Assembly (NCBI GenBank): GCA_002726655.1
Contig: PBRP01000133.1
Location: 1 to 48,677 of the forward strand
Direction of reading: 5' to 3'
Length of the DNA stretch: 48,677 bases
DNA from: Gammaproteobacteria bacterium
Lineage (GTDB): Bacteria > Pseudomonadota > Gammaproteobacteria > Pseudomonadales > Azotimanducaceae
Shown here: one piece after another, positions 33,637 through 42,429 of the stretch
Layout of the letters: each line of letters starts with the position of its first letter
Position numbering within the stretch: position 1 is the first letter of the stretch
Position numbers and translations under genes: made by a program
Notes under the pieces: model-generated
What the model was told of the DNA's origin: nothing
Seen by the model: the letters and a program-made list of their open reading frames with translations, nothing else
Databases searched by the model: none

Positions 33637-35277
33637 TTAAGACGCTCTTATCGCCTTATTGGGGAACTGTTCATCTATCGCTTCGTTAGCGGGAAAAAGC
33701 AGCCTGAACCTTGTGCCACTGCCTGCTTCGCTGGAGATACTAACTGCTCCATTGTGGCCACGAACTATGCCCAGTACCGCAGACAGACCCAGACCACGCC
33801 CAGTAAATTTGGTAGTGAAGAAGGGATCGAAAATTTTCTCGATGATGTCCGCATCAATGCCTGCACCCGTATCACCCACCTCTAAATAGATATAGATACC
33901 CTCGGCCAGTGAATTTCCGATACCCATATGTTTCCCTACATCATCCAGATAGGCGCTATCACAATAGATCACGCCGGTAGATAGCGAGATGACGCCCGCC
34001 TTTTCTCCAATTGAATCCGCAGCATTGAGAATCAGGTTTATGATAATCTGACGAATCTGTGTGACATCGCCATCAAATGTGGGAAGGCTTCCGTCAATGT
34101 TGTAGTTTAGTAATACATTTTTCGAAATCGACACGTCCAGGAGGTGCATCATTTCCGTGACGAACTCGTTCATATTAATCGCTTCAACCACGAACTGACC
34201 CCTACCGGAATAAGCCAGCATTTGCCCGGAAAGTTCGGCCGCGCGTCTCGCTCCCTTCGCTATCTCTTCAATATTCCTATGGACTGGTGCATGACGGGGT
34301 ATTTCATCCAATGCAAGATCTGCGTTACCAAGAACAGCCATCAGAATATTGTTAAAATCATGCGCGATACCGCCGGCCAGTATTCCGAGACTTTCCATTT
34401 TCTGCATGTTGAGCATCTGCCGTTCCAGGTCCAGACGTTCTTCTTCTGCCCGTTCACGTTCGGTGATATCGGTCGACGAACTAAACAGCATCCGTTCACC
34501 AGCTATTTCTACTATAGCTGTGTCCAGTAGCACGGTACGCACCTCTCCCGCCTTTGAGAGAAAGTGGGCTCTATATCTGGTCAAGGGTTCACCCATGTTG
34601 AGAGCCTCCCTGAACCGGTCCCGCTCAGCCGGATTCGCCCAGGCATTCAACTCACCACCAGCCTTACCGATGACCTCTTCCCGCGTCCAACCCATATTGT
34701 TTAACCAGGTTGGGTTTATATCCACAATCCTCCCAGTTTCAAGGTTCGCGATTGCACTTGAATCACTACTCGAATTAAATGCGGCGGAGAAGAGTTCCCT
34801 GGAATATCGCAATTCTTCTATCTTTGCATCCTGCTCAGCCAGGTGCTCCCGTTCCAGCCTCTCCTTCTCAGTGACATCCACGGATGAGGTGATGGCCATC
34901 GGCTTACCGGAGATTTCCACGATAGTGGTTTCAACGATACAGGTAATAACCTCTCCAGACTTAGTAAGAAAATGGGTTCGATATTCCGTTGAAGGCTTAC
35001 CTACCTCAACTTCCTCAAACAGCCTATCCCGATCAGACAGGTCCTGCCACAGGTTCAGTTCAATACTGGTCTTGCCAACGACTTCTTCCAGGGTGAAGCC
35101 AAAGGCAGAACACCAACTAGGATTAACATACAGCAGCTTTGCTGTAGCCATATCCACAATGACACACAGGTCATGGCTGACATTGAATGCCGCTTCAAAC
35201 AGTTCACTCGGAATGTTCGGATCGCCCCTGGGTTGTATGCTGCCCCCCGGGTCGGCTCCTGATGGATGTTCACTCAT
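33637..35277 (-). CDS. Cytoplasmic PAS-PAS histidine kinase
   Basis: The 546-residue kinase lacks membrane segments. It has two PAS domains (about 23-140 and 158-275) that resemble each other (SELFEAAFNVS versus RELFSAAFNSS; YRTHFLTKSGEV versus YRAHFLSKAGEV), so one arose by internal duplication. HisKA follows with His306 (GILAGGIAHDFNNIL), then the ATPase domain with Asn418, DTGAGIDAD and GRGLGLSAVLG. There is no receiver domain. Its kinase core is close to that of the broken gene at 45801-47177, so the two are paralogues. AAGGAGGT precedes the ATG, an unusually strong site. No response regulator is adjacent. Confidence 0.92.
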   Translation of the reverse strand: MSEHPSGADPGGSIQPRGDPNIPSELFEAAFNVSHDLCVIVDMATAKLLYVNPSWCSAFGFTLEEVVGKTSIELNLWQDLSDRDRLFEEVEVGKPSTEYRTHFLTKSGEVITCIVETTIVEISGKPMAITSSVDVTEKERLEREHLAEQDAKIEELRYSRELFSAAFNSSSDSSAIANLETGRIVDINPTWLNNMGWTREEVIGKAGGELNAWANPAERDRFREALNMGEPLTRYRAHFLSKAGEVRTVLLDTAIVEIAGERMLFSSSTDITERERAEEERLDLERQMLNMQKMESLGILAGGIAHDFNNILMAVLGNADLALDEIPRHAPVHRNIEEIAKGARRAAELSGQMLAYSGRGQFVVEAINMNEFVTEMMHLLDVSISKNVLLNYNIDGSLPTFDGDVTQIRQIIINLILNAADSIGEKAGVISLSTGVIYCDSAYLDDVGKHMGIGNSLAEGIYIYLEVGDTGAGIDADIIEKIFDPFFTTKFTGRGLGLSAVLGIVRGHNGAVSISSEAGSGTRFRLLFPANEAIDEQFPNKAIRAS

Positions 35278-35660
35278 GGCGCACCTCCTTGTGCTACCGG
35301 CGTTGCCAGCTAATACCTCCGTCTATCGTACAAATGCCTATATTCTTTCAGTGAATTCAGGATTTTTCACAGAATCTGTAATTATTTTGATACCACAATT
35401 GTCACCGCACCTTGGCACCAGGACCAATCTTAGTCAATGACGCATATCAAACTATTTGCATTTATGCACAAAGGCTATTTCAGCCACTCGGTCAAGTACT
35501 GGCCACTCCTATGCTACTTCTATTTGTTCCGGGCAGATTCGGGTGCGTAAGATACTTGCCTCACCATGGGTGAGATATGGTATTCAAAGGTAATGCATTC
35601 AAACTATAATCAAAACTAAAGTCACATCATTTCGCGTATAAGTGTTCAGCAGGAGTGTAT
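35278..35660. other. Intergenic region between divergent kinase and ilvD
   Basis: No gene is recognised in these 383 bases. They hold the upstream regions of two divergent genes, a small palindrome ctcacc-atg-ggtgag near 35560-35575 that could be an operator, and a -10-like box close to ilvD. No leader peptide rich in Ile, Leu or Val codons and no attenuator hairpin was seen ahead of ilvD. Confidence 0.5.
35583..35610 (+). promoter_or_regulatory. Candidate sigma70 promoter for ilvD
   Basis: A perfect TATAAT (35605-35610) lies 16 bases after TTCAAA (35583-35588), a 4-of-6 match to the -35 box. Transcription would start near 35617, about 45 bases before the ilvD ATG. Pattern match only. Confidence 0.42.
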
Positions 35661-37508
35661 ATGCCGCGCTATCGATCAAAAACATCAACCGCTGGCCGAA
35701 ACATGGCCGGTGCACGTTCTCTATGGCGTGCGACGGGAATGGCAGATGAGGATTTTGAGAAACCTATCATTGCGATTGCCAATTCCTTTACCCAGTTTGT
35801 ACCCGGTCATGTCCACCTTAAGGATATGGGACAACTGGTCGCGGATGAGATTGCCAAGGCAGGCGCGGTGGCCAAGGAATTCAATACTATCGCCGTTGAT
35901 GATGGAATTGCAATGGGGCATGACGGGATGCTCTACAGCTTACCTTCCAGGGACATCATAGCGGATTCCGTGGAATATATGGTTAACGCGCACTGTGCGG
36001 ATGCGCTGGTTTGTATTTCCAATTGCGACAAGATAACGCCAGGCATGCTGATGGCTGCCATGCGCCTGAATATTCCGGCCATATTTGTTTCCGGCGGCCC
36101 CATGGAGGCGGGAAAGACCAAGATCGCGAACCACAAAATTGACTTGATCGATGCAATGATAATTGCCGGGGATAATGAGCGCAGTGATGAAGAGGTAGAG
36201 GCATACGAAAGGTCAGCCTGCCCGACCTGCGGATCATGTTCAGGTATGTTTACTGCAAATTCAATGAACTGTCTAACAGAGGTACTAGGTCTCTCGCTGC
36301 CTGGCAATGGCACAATGCTTGCTACACATGCTGATCGCAAGGAACTGTTCTTGCAAGCAGCCCGAATAATCGTAAACGCAACGCGCCAATTCTACGATGA
36401 TGATGACGATTCGGTACTACCACGAACCATAGCCACTTTCGATGCCTTTGAAAATGCCATGAGTATGGATATCGTCATGGGAGGTTCAACAAACACGATT
36501 CTGCACCTGCTTGCAATCGCCCGGGAAGCAGAAGTAGATTTCACACTGGTCGAAATTGACCGCCTTTCCCGCAAGGTTCCAACACTCTGCAAAGTTGCGC
36601 CCTCTACACAGAAGTACCATATTGAAGACGTTCACAGGGCAGGTGGAATATTTGGCATCCTCGGTGAAATGAACCGTGCGGGACTGCTCAACACCCAGAC
36701 CTCCACTATTCATACGCCTACACTGGAGGAAGCGATCAGAAAATTTGATGTCATCAACAATCCAACAGAAGAAGTGCAGCACTTCTACCGGGCAGCGCCG
36801 GGTGGCGTTCCGACTCAGGAAGCCTTCAGCCAGGATTGTCGTTTTGACTCACTGGACCTGGATCGTACGCAAGGCTGTATACGTTCACAGGAAAATGCCT
36901 ATAGCGAAGAAGGCGGGCTTGCAGTTTTATACGGCAACCTTGCCGAAAATGGTTGTGTCGTCAAAACAGCGGGTGTAGACGAGAGCTGCTGGTGTTTTGA
37001 AGGACCAGCGCGAGTTTTTGAAAGCCAGGATTCGGCAGTCTCAGCGATACTAAATGATGAGATAAAACCTGGTGATGTAATCCTGATCCGCTATGAAGGT
37101 CCAAAGGGGGGGCCTGGTATGCAGGAGATGCTTTACCCTACCAGCTACCTGAAATCAAAAGGCCTTGGCAAAACCTGTGCACTACTCACCGATGGACGCT
37201 TTTCGGGTGGTACCTCCGGGCTCTCAATTGGTCACGCATCTCCTGAAGCGGCAGAAAAAGGAACCATTGCCCTGGTAGAGGAAGAGGACCACATCAAGAT
37301 AGATATTCCCAACCGCTCCATTAACTTGCTTGTAGATGAAGACATAATCCAGTTGCGCCGCAAGGCCATGGACACGAGGGATCAGAAGGCCTGGTTGCCT
37401 GTTGAAGAAAGAAGCCGTGTAGTTTCCGCGGCGCTTCAGGCCTATGCAGCGCTCACAACGAGTGCAGATAAGGGCGCGGTCAGGGACCTGAGTCAGCTCA
37501 AACGATAA
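35661..37508 (+). CDS. ilvD: Dihydroxy-acid dehydratase
   Basis: The 615-residue iron-sulfur enzyme makes the 2-keto acids of valine/isoleucine (and ketoisovalerate, the substrate of PanB) from dihydroxy acids. It opens [20 protein letters not shown] as in Escherichia coli IlvD. Cluster cysteines are in [12 protein letters not shown] and [19 protein letters not shown]; further motifs are [26 protein letters not shown] and [32 protein letters not shown] precedes ATG 35661; a GTG two codons earlier is in frame. It stands alone, without other ilv genes, and ends 3 bases from the convergent MFS gene. Confidence 0.97.
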   Translation: MPRYRSKTSTAGRNMAGARSLWRATGMADEDFEKPIIAIANSFTQFVPGHVHLKDMGQLVADEIAKAGAVAKEFNTIAVDDGIAMGHDGMLYSLPSRDIIADSVEYMVNAHCADALVCISNCDKITPGMLMAAMRLNIPAIFVSGGPMEAGKTKIANHKIDLIDAMIIAGDNERSDEEVEAYERSACPTCGSCSGMFTANSMNCLTEVLGLSLPGNGTMLATHADRKELFLQAARIIVNATRQFYDDDDDSVLPRTIATFDAFENAMSMDIVMGGSTNTILHLLAIAREAEVDFTLVEIDRLSRKVPTLCKVAPSTQKYHIEDVHRAGGIFGILGEMNRAGLLNTQTSTIHTPTLEEAIRKFDVINNPTEEVQHFYRAAPGGVPTQEAFSQDCRFDSLDLDRTQGCIRSQENAYSEEGGLAVLYGNLAENGCVVKTAGVDESCWCFEGPARVFESQDSAVSAILNDEIKPGDVILIRYEGPKGGPGMQEMLYPTSYLKSKGLGKTCALLTDGRFSGGTSGLSIGHASPEAAEKGTIALVEEEDHIKIDIPNRSINLLVDEDIIQLRRKAMDTRDQKAWLPVEERSRVVSAALQAYAALTTSADKGAVRDLSQLKR

Positions 37509-37511
37509 AGA

Positions 37512-38759
37512 CTAATCAGACACCTGTTTTGGCTGTACCCGAAGCCAGAAAATACTCACTGTGCTGATAGCAATGATGACCATGCTGAAATAGAGAAATC
37601 CGTTGTAACTGCCGGTCTGATCGCGAATGGCCCCTGCCAGCGGCGCCCCAACTGCAGCAAATGAAAAAGTCATATACACCAGGCCCAGAACGCGGCCGAA
37701 CGCCCTTGTATCGAAGGATGTCGATACAATCGCGCCCACCAGCGGTAACATGCTGCCTATACCAGCACCCATTAGGATGATAATAGCTACCAGGGCGGTG
37801 TAACCATGGGTATCCGTCAGCAAGCCGAGTGACGAAACGATCATGGCCATTCCAACCCCATAGAGGATTCGGTGGTCGAACCGGTCAGCTAACGAGCCAA
37901 ATACAAGTTTGGAAAAGAACATGGCAAGTGAAAGTGCAGAAATCAGGGTGGCCGCCCTGCGCGCGGATATTCCTGCATCAGCACCATAAGATGCCATATT
38001 TGCCATAAACCCGGAAATCACTATCATCGGGCTGATAAAGGCAATAATCGTTACCCACAAATTACGTTCCCTAAAAATTCTGGCTAGTGTCCACTCTTCA
38101 GTTTCAGCCTGCACTGCTTCACCAGTACTGGTGAAACTCGCTGGCTCTATATCGACCCCGGCTTCATCTGGTGTAGTTTTTATGATGAGCATTGCAAGCG
38201 GAACCACAACCAGTATTGCCACGGATGCAACCACAAGATGTGTCGTCTGCCATCCATAACCTTCCAACAGCCATGCGGAGAGAAGCGGCATAGTCGCGCC
38301 CCCGACGGCCGTCCCTGTTGTTGCAATGCCGATGGCAAGCCCTCTATTGGCCTGAAACCACCTCGTCGCCAGCGCCTGGGATCCCATGGGGCCTGCCATG
38401 GTCATACCCAGCGCCATAAATACGAGGTAAATGGCAGAGATCTGCCAAAGCGCCGTGGTAAAAGTAAGCAGGACAGCACCGCACGCGAAGGCGGCAACAC
38501 CTCCGGACATCACTATTCTGGTAGGGAAACGATCAAGAGCCTGGCCCACAAATGGTGAAGCAATGGCCCCACCTATCTGGGCAAACATGATAGCGAACAT
38601 GATTTCAGCCCTACTACCATCAAAAGCTTCCATCCAGGGAGCAACCCACAGGGCAAAGGAACTGAATAACAGGCCAAATGTAAAACCCTGAACAAGAACA
38701 CTGAACACCAGCACGTTCCATCCCCAGTACCAGGGCGTGTTAAATTTTTTCCGCATCAT
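37512..38759 (-). CDS. MFS transporter
   Basis: The 415-residue protein has about twelve hydrophobic segments in two halves, with the interdomain loop around residues 195-225 (KTTPDEAGVDIEP ... EEWTLARIFRERN). MFS signatures: GQALDRFPTRIVM after helix 2 and GSLADRFDHRILYG after helix 8. Layout resembles monocarboxylate/oxalate-formate-type carriers. The substrate is unknown. It is the last gene of a run with a serine hydrolase (88 bases) and DUF3237 gene (82 bases) on the same strand, which suggests uptake or export linked to that hydrolase. Confidence 0.9.
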   Translation of the reverse strand: MMRKKFNTPWYWGWNVLVFSVLVQGFTFGLLFSSFALWVAPWMEAFDGSRAEIMFAIMFAQIGGAIASPFVGQALDRFPTRIVMSGGVAAFACGAVLLTFTTALWQISAIYLVFMALGMTMAGPMGSQALATRWFQANRGLAIGIATTGTAVGGATMPLLSAWLLEGYGWQTTHLVVASVAILVVVPLAMLIIKTTPDEAGVDIEPASFTSTGEAVQAETEEWTLARIFRERNLWVTIIAFISPMIVISGFMANMASYGADAGISARRAATLISALSLAMFFSKLVFGSLADRFDHRILYGVGMAMIVSSLGLLTDTHGYTALVAIIILMGAGIGSMLPLVGAIVSTSFDTRAFGRVLGLVYMTFSFAAVGAPLAGAIRDQTGSYNGFLYFSMVIIAISTVSIFWLRVQPKQVSD

Positions 38760-38847
38760 TTAAAACCTCAGTTAGCCAATTAGTTGGTCCCACAAATTTT
38801 TCCTCCGCCTTGCTCCCAAAACAGCCTCTAGCTGCCCCTCTGTGCGC

Positions 38848-40011
38848 CTAGTTAACAAGGGAAGCATGCACCAGGTCGGATACCTTCTGCATTCGTTCGA
38901 AATGGTAGGATTCCTCCAACAGGCCAGTAGCGAGATAGACGCACCCCAGATCCCTTTCCGGGTCAATCCAGAACATGGTTGAGCCAGAGCCAAGACCACC
39001 AAATGTATCCGGGCTTGCAAGTGTACCGAAGGGTGATGGAAAGATCCCCTCCCCCCTCAGGAAAAAACCCAGACCCAGATAGGCTGGCCACATGTCCCAG
39101 CCACGCATGCCTTTGAGATATGACCAGATACTGTTTTCCTCCTCACCGGTCTGGTTAGTGCAGATGAGATCTAACATGGCCGGTGACAGGATTCTCACCC
39201 CATTCCACTCACCACCATTGGCCAGCATATTGGCGAAGATATTCATATCAGCAGCGGTAGTCACATACCCACCCGCCGGTATTTCCGACTCCTCCGTCAG
39301 CATCTGACCGAGGGCAGCAACCGCTTCCGGTTCAAATAGACCCTGGGATTTATAGCGGGTCACCACTGGACACAACCGATCCACAAGATCAGGTCTTTTG
39401 CCGAGTGCTGTATCGTGCATTCCCAGGGGCTCAAACATATCCCGGCGCATGATTTCACGAAAGGACACAGGTTCCGGTTCCACACGCCTCACCATTTCAG
39501 CGACCACGGCAAGGGCGGCAATGGCAGAATAATGAACCCTCGTGCCTGGCACACTTTCAACACCGCTGGCACAGATTGCGGCGATCACCGCTTCAAGATT
39601 TCCCATCTGTTCAGGACGCACCATGGGTCCGGCAAACATTAACCCTGCCGTATGCACAAGCAACTGATAGAGAGTGATATTTTCTTTCCCGCGACAGCCA
39701 AATTCCGGGATCACATCTGCCACTTTCATCGTCAGAGCCAGATCACCACGTTCCACCCGGTTCAGGGCCATTACCGCGGTTAGTTGTTTGGCTATAGAGT
39801 AGGAAACAAAGACACTGTCCTTTTCCATGGGTCTGCTCGCCTCACGATCCGCAAAACCAAAAGCGCCATGCGCGGCTATCTTGCCTCCGCGAGAAACACA
39901 TAGAACCCCACCATCATAGAGTTCGTTATCTATATCTTCGGATATCTTGTTCGCAACGTGATCGAGCCGATCAAGATCAAAGCCTAGCTCCTTTGCATCT
40001 TCAGTAATCAC
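38848..40011 (-). CDS. Beta-lactamase-family serine hydrolase with altered third motif
   Basis: About 387 residues. SxxK is S72-I-A-K75 in VSYSIAKQLTAV and the tyrosine motif is Y161-S-A in VHYSAIAAL. The third motif, usually FGHGG in this group, reads F-G-G-L-G (337-341), so its histidine is missing; some esterase-type members tolerate this. No signal peptide. The start is GTG 40011 with a strong AGGAGG eight bases upstream. It probably belongs to a DUF3237-hydrolase-MFS unit; an esterase or lactone-type activity on an imported compound is a guess. It is a different, distant relative of the hydrolase at 5.1 kb. Confidence 0.85.
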   Translation of the reverse strand: MITEDAKELGFDLDRLDHVANKISEDIDNELYDGGVLCVSRGGKIAAHGAFGFADREASRPMEKDSVFVSYSIAKQLTAVMALNRVERGDLALTMKVADVIPEFGCRGKENITLYQLLVHTAGLMFAGPMVRPEQMGNLEAVIAAICASGVESVPGTRVHYSAIAALAVVAEMVRRVEPEPVSFREIMRRDMFEPLGMHDTALGKRPDLVDRLCPVVTRYKSQGLFEPEAVAALGQMLTEESEIPAGGYVTTAADMNIFANMLANGGEWNGVRILSPAMLDLICTNQTGEEENSIWSYLKGMRGWDMWPAYLGLGFFLRGEGIFPSPFGTLASPDTFGGLGSGSTMFWIDPERDLGCVYLATGLLEESYHFERMQKVSDLVHASLVN

Positions 40012-40093
40012 CAGTGGGTCCTCCTGTCAGTTGTGGCTTGCCTGGCCATTGTGGTTTGCGTCAGTCAGAAGCAATGCCAGAACGAGACGGCTA

Positions 40094-40510
40094 TCACTTC
40101 AATTCATAAATTTCATAGTTCAGAATGTTATCTTCAACAATGCCCTTAGCTACGCACTGAATCTTGCTGAGCCAGAGATAGCGTTCATCGCCAGTTTCAT
40201 AAAGTGGTGCAACATAAATTGGTGAACCGGCTATTGAAAGGTCGGTCCGCCCCTTGTATGCCGAGTAAATAAGAGCACCATCATGGGTTTCGAGTGTTGC
40301 CCTGATATCCAGGGTACCTACATTATTGGGTCCAACAAGTAACCAATCTGCTGCTGCCTGACCTTTTAGTTTTCCTGCCAACCGGTCACCAAAGTATTCG
40401 GCTTCACTGACCTCAAAAATCATGCGCGTGCCCATTGGCGTACCTTCCAGGATCAGGGGCTCCTTCAAGGTAATCCTGGCCGTTGCCAGGGGAACAAGTT
40501 CTACTGTCAT
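40094..40510 (-). CDS. DUF3237 family protein
   Basis: The 138-residue protein fits the DUF3237 beta-barrel domain: MTVELVPLATARITLKEP, GTPMGTRMIFEVSEAEYFG, DWLLVGPNNVGTLDIRATLE and APLYETGDERYLWLSKIQC, with a C-terminal NILNYEIYELK. Function unknown; members often neighbour aromatic- or steroid-degradation genes. ATG 40510 is chosen for GGAGG six bases upstream. It is the first gene of the run with the serine hydrolase and MFS transporter. Confidence 0.87.
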   Translation of the reverse strand: MTVELVPLATARITLKEPLILEGTPMGTRMIFEVSEAEYFGDRLAGKLKGQAAADWLLVGPNNVGTLDIRATLETHDGALIYSAYKGRTDLSIAGSPIYVAPLYETGDERYLWLSKIQCVAKGIVEDNILNYEIYELK

Positions 40511-40742
40511 TGCGACCCTCCGCTGAATAGTTTTCCCCACGGAGTGTACATTATTGCCAACAGGATGAGCCCGGCTAGTGACAAATTTTCTGCTGCCCCC
40601 ATATGCTGCTACAGATTCCCGTCCCCTGGTCGATAAGCTAATAATGGACAGACTAGATAGATGTGAGTGTGCTGCTGCACCAGTAAAACCCGTCGTGTTA
40701 CCTGTCCTCCTATTAGGCTGGTTAATTGGTAAGGATACAAGA

Positions 40743-40976
40743 ATGTATAAACTAGTTTTAGCGAGTGTAATTCTGCTTGCGGTTCAAGGCTGCTCGACTA
40801 TGGGTATGGTAGCCAGAGACGATGTCCATCGCACTTACGTGGGAGAAGGAACGCAAGGGTACTATATAGAACCTGCAGAAGTGAAATTCGAGAATAAGTT
40901 GAAACAAATACAGAAGGTGACATGGTTGCGATCAGCAAAGCCTCTGGATTTGAGCTTAGGCGAATACAGGAAGTAG
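40743..40976 (+). CDS. Small hypothetical lipoprotein
   Basis: The 77-residue protein has a clear lipoprotein signal (MYKLVLASVILLAVQGC, Cys17) and a short polar mature part (STMGMVARDDVHRTYVGEG, then EVKFENKLKQIQKV). AAGGA lies seven bases before the ATG. I do not recognise a family. It is a single gene that ends shortly before the convergent alcohol dehydrogenase gene, with a strong hairpin between them. Confidence 0.62.
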   Translation: MYKLVLASVILLAVQGCSTMGMVARDDVHRTYVGEGTQGYYIEPAEVKFENKLKQIQKVTWLRSAKPLDLSLGEYRK

Positions 40977-41056
40977 CGGACAACTAGCCTGCAAAAAACC
41001 CCTGGCACATAAGTTTACATAGCACTTCTACCAAATATTTTGCTGACCATAGGTCC

Positions 41057-41085
41057 AAAGGTCGACAGTTTCACTGTCGACCTTT
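41057..41085. terminator. 13-bp perfect stem, bidirectional terminator candidate
   Basis: aaaggtcgacagt (41057-41069) pairs perfectly with actgtcgaccttt (41073-41085) across a 3-base loop, ttc. It lies between two convergent genes that end at 40976 and 41116, the place for a shared terminator. The tail is only three T in either direction. Confidence 0.68.
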
Positions 41086-41115
41086 GACTGATATCCGGTT
41101 GGAGTCTATCGAGAA

Positions 41116-42171
41116 CTAAGGTTCAAGTACAACCTTGACGACCCCCTGGGTTTTGTCTGCGGCCAGTTCAAAGGCGGCCTGTATATCATCGAGAGGGCGA
41201 TAGTGTGTACAGAGATCCTGTGCAGGCACCATACCGTTCGACATCCACTCCAGGCAAAGGCCATAGTCGGTTCGCTTATCTTTCATACCATGGGTCAGAG
41301 AAAAATGCATGGTTACATCCTTCAGAACTGCTTTCCAGGAATCCAGTGGATAAAGATTATCCCACAGACCTAAAACCACGATCGTGGCAGCCGGTCTGAC
41401 GATATCCATTGCCTGATCGAGGGTCGGCGCTGCGCCACCCACTGTCTCAACAACCATGTCTGCACCTACGCCACCGGTCGCCGCCATGATCTGTGACATC
41501 GCATCATCTTCTGTGCTGCGAACAACAACATCCGCACCAAAACGTTCGGCCAATTGTGCCTGGGAATCATGTTTTGCAAGTAAAATCACCTTCCCCGCAC
41601 CCAGTGCTTTTGCGGCTCCAGCAGCCGACAAACCCAGGACACCAGCCCCCAGTACGACCACGGTTTCACCGCCGGGTAAACCTGCGCGGCGAATCCCAGC
41701 GATCGAACAGGCCGCTGGTTCCACGACCGCAGCTGACCGCGTCTCGATATTGTCCGGCAGGATGTATAGCCCGTTTTCACTTGCTTTCAAAAAATCAGCA
41801 AAACCGCCAATACCAAAATTCAGCGGGTTGGAACAATGATGAAAATAACCAATATTACAATAGGCACAGGCACCGCAGGCTTCGTTTTCAAAGGGATCAA
41901 TGGTAACGCGATCTCCCGGCTTGACCTTAGTAATATTCTTCCCCACTTCCTCGATTACACCGGCATGTTCATGACCCAGGGCGCCAGGCATCGGGAACAT
42001 GGCAAGTGGCACAGCCGAACCCTCTCCATACCAAAGGTGGAGGTTACTGCCACAGATGCCCAGCCCTTCAATACGGATGATGACACTATCATCATCCACT
42101 TCAGGCTTTGGTGCCTCATCAATTCTAATTTCGCGGGGCGCTACCAGCGTCGCTTGTCGCATCATTACCAT
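41116..42171 (-). CDS. Zinc-dependent alcohol dehydrogenase (MDR family)
   Basis: The 351-residue medium-chain dehydrogenase has catalytic zinc ligands in GICGSN (Cys40) and GHEHAGVIEEVG (His67, Glu68), and a structural zinc site Cys99-x2-Cys-x2-Cys-x7-Cys in CGACAYCNIGYFHHC. The Rossmann motif is VVVLGAGVLGLSAAG. It should oxidise an alcohol or polyol, or reduce an aldehyde, with NAD(P); the substrate is not clear, although HxWYG-like loops recall threonine/sorbitol dehydrogenase relatives. ATG 42171 is chosen for GAGGA seven bases upstream; the open frame reaches 42285 without family match. Divergent from the glycosyltransferase across 258 bases. Confidence 0.9.
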   Translation of the reverse strand: MVMMRQATLVAPREIRIDEAPKPEVDDDSVIIRIEGLGICGSNLHLWYGEGSAVPLAMFPMPGALGHEHAGVIEEVGKNITKVKPGDRVTIDPFENEACGACAYCNIGYFHHCSNPLNFGIGGFADFLKASENGLYILPDNIETRSAAVVEPAACSIAGIRRAGLPGGETVVVLGAGVLGLSAAGAAKALGAGKVILLAKHDSQAQLAERFGADVVVRSTEDDAMSQIMAATGGVGADMVVETVGGAAPTLDQAMDIVRPAATIVVLGLWDNLYPLDSWKAVLKDVTMHFSLTHGMKDKRTDYGLCLEWMSNGMVPAQDLCTHYRPLDDIQAAFELAADKTQGVVKVVLEP

Positions 42172-42429
42172 GTTCTTATCCTCAAGAGATCCATTGTTGT
42201 TATCTTTTAACACCCCGTTTGCAGGATCACCGGGATGAAAAGGTTCAAATTCTGTACCTAGATTTCCGTCTCTTCCAAGAGACAATTGAAGCGCAAAGTT
42301 AACAAAAAATTAAGACACAAGCGAATGGTGCTAAAACCGACCACGATTTTGTCAGGTCCCGGACAGGGTCAAAATGAGCCATTTTGTGAACAGCGTTACT
42401 AGGTTAGTCTTGTACTCCGCTCATCGATC

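Noticed and set aside
34349-35440. A long plus-strand open frame of about 360 codons antisense to the PAS-PAS kinase
   Set aside because: Serine-rich, low-complexity translation without motifs; the opposite strand encodes a clear histidine kinase with a strong ribosome-binding site.
42370-42386. Small hairpin caaaatg-agc-cattttg between the alcohol dehydrogenase and glycosyltransferase genes
   Set aside because: A 7-bp A/T-rich stem in a divergent promoter region can occur by chance; no partner site or regulator supports it as an operator.
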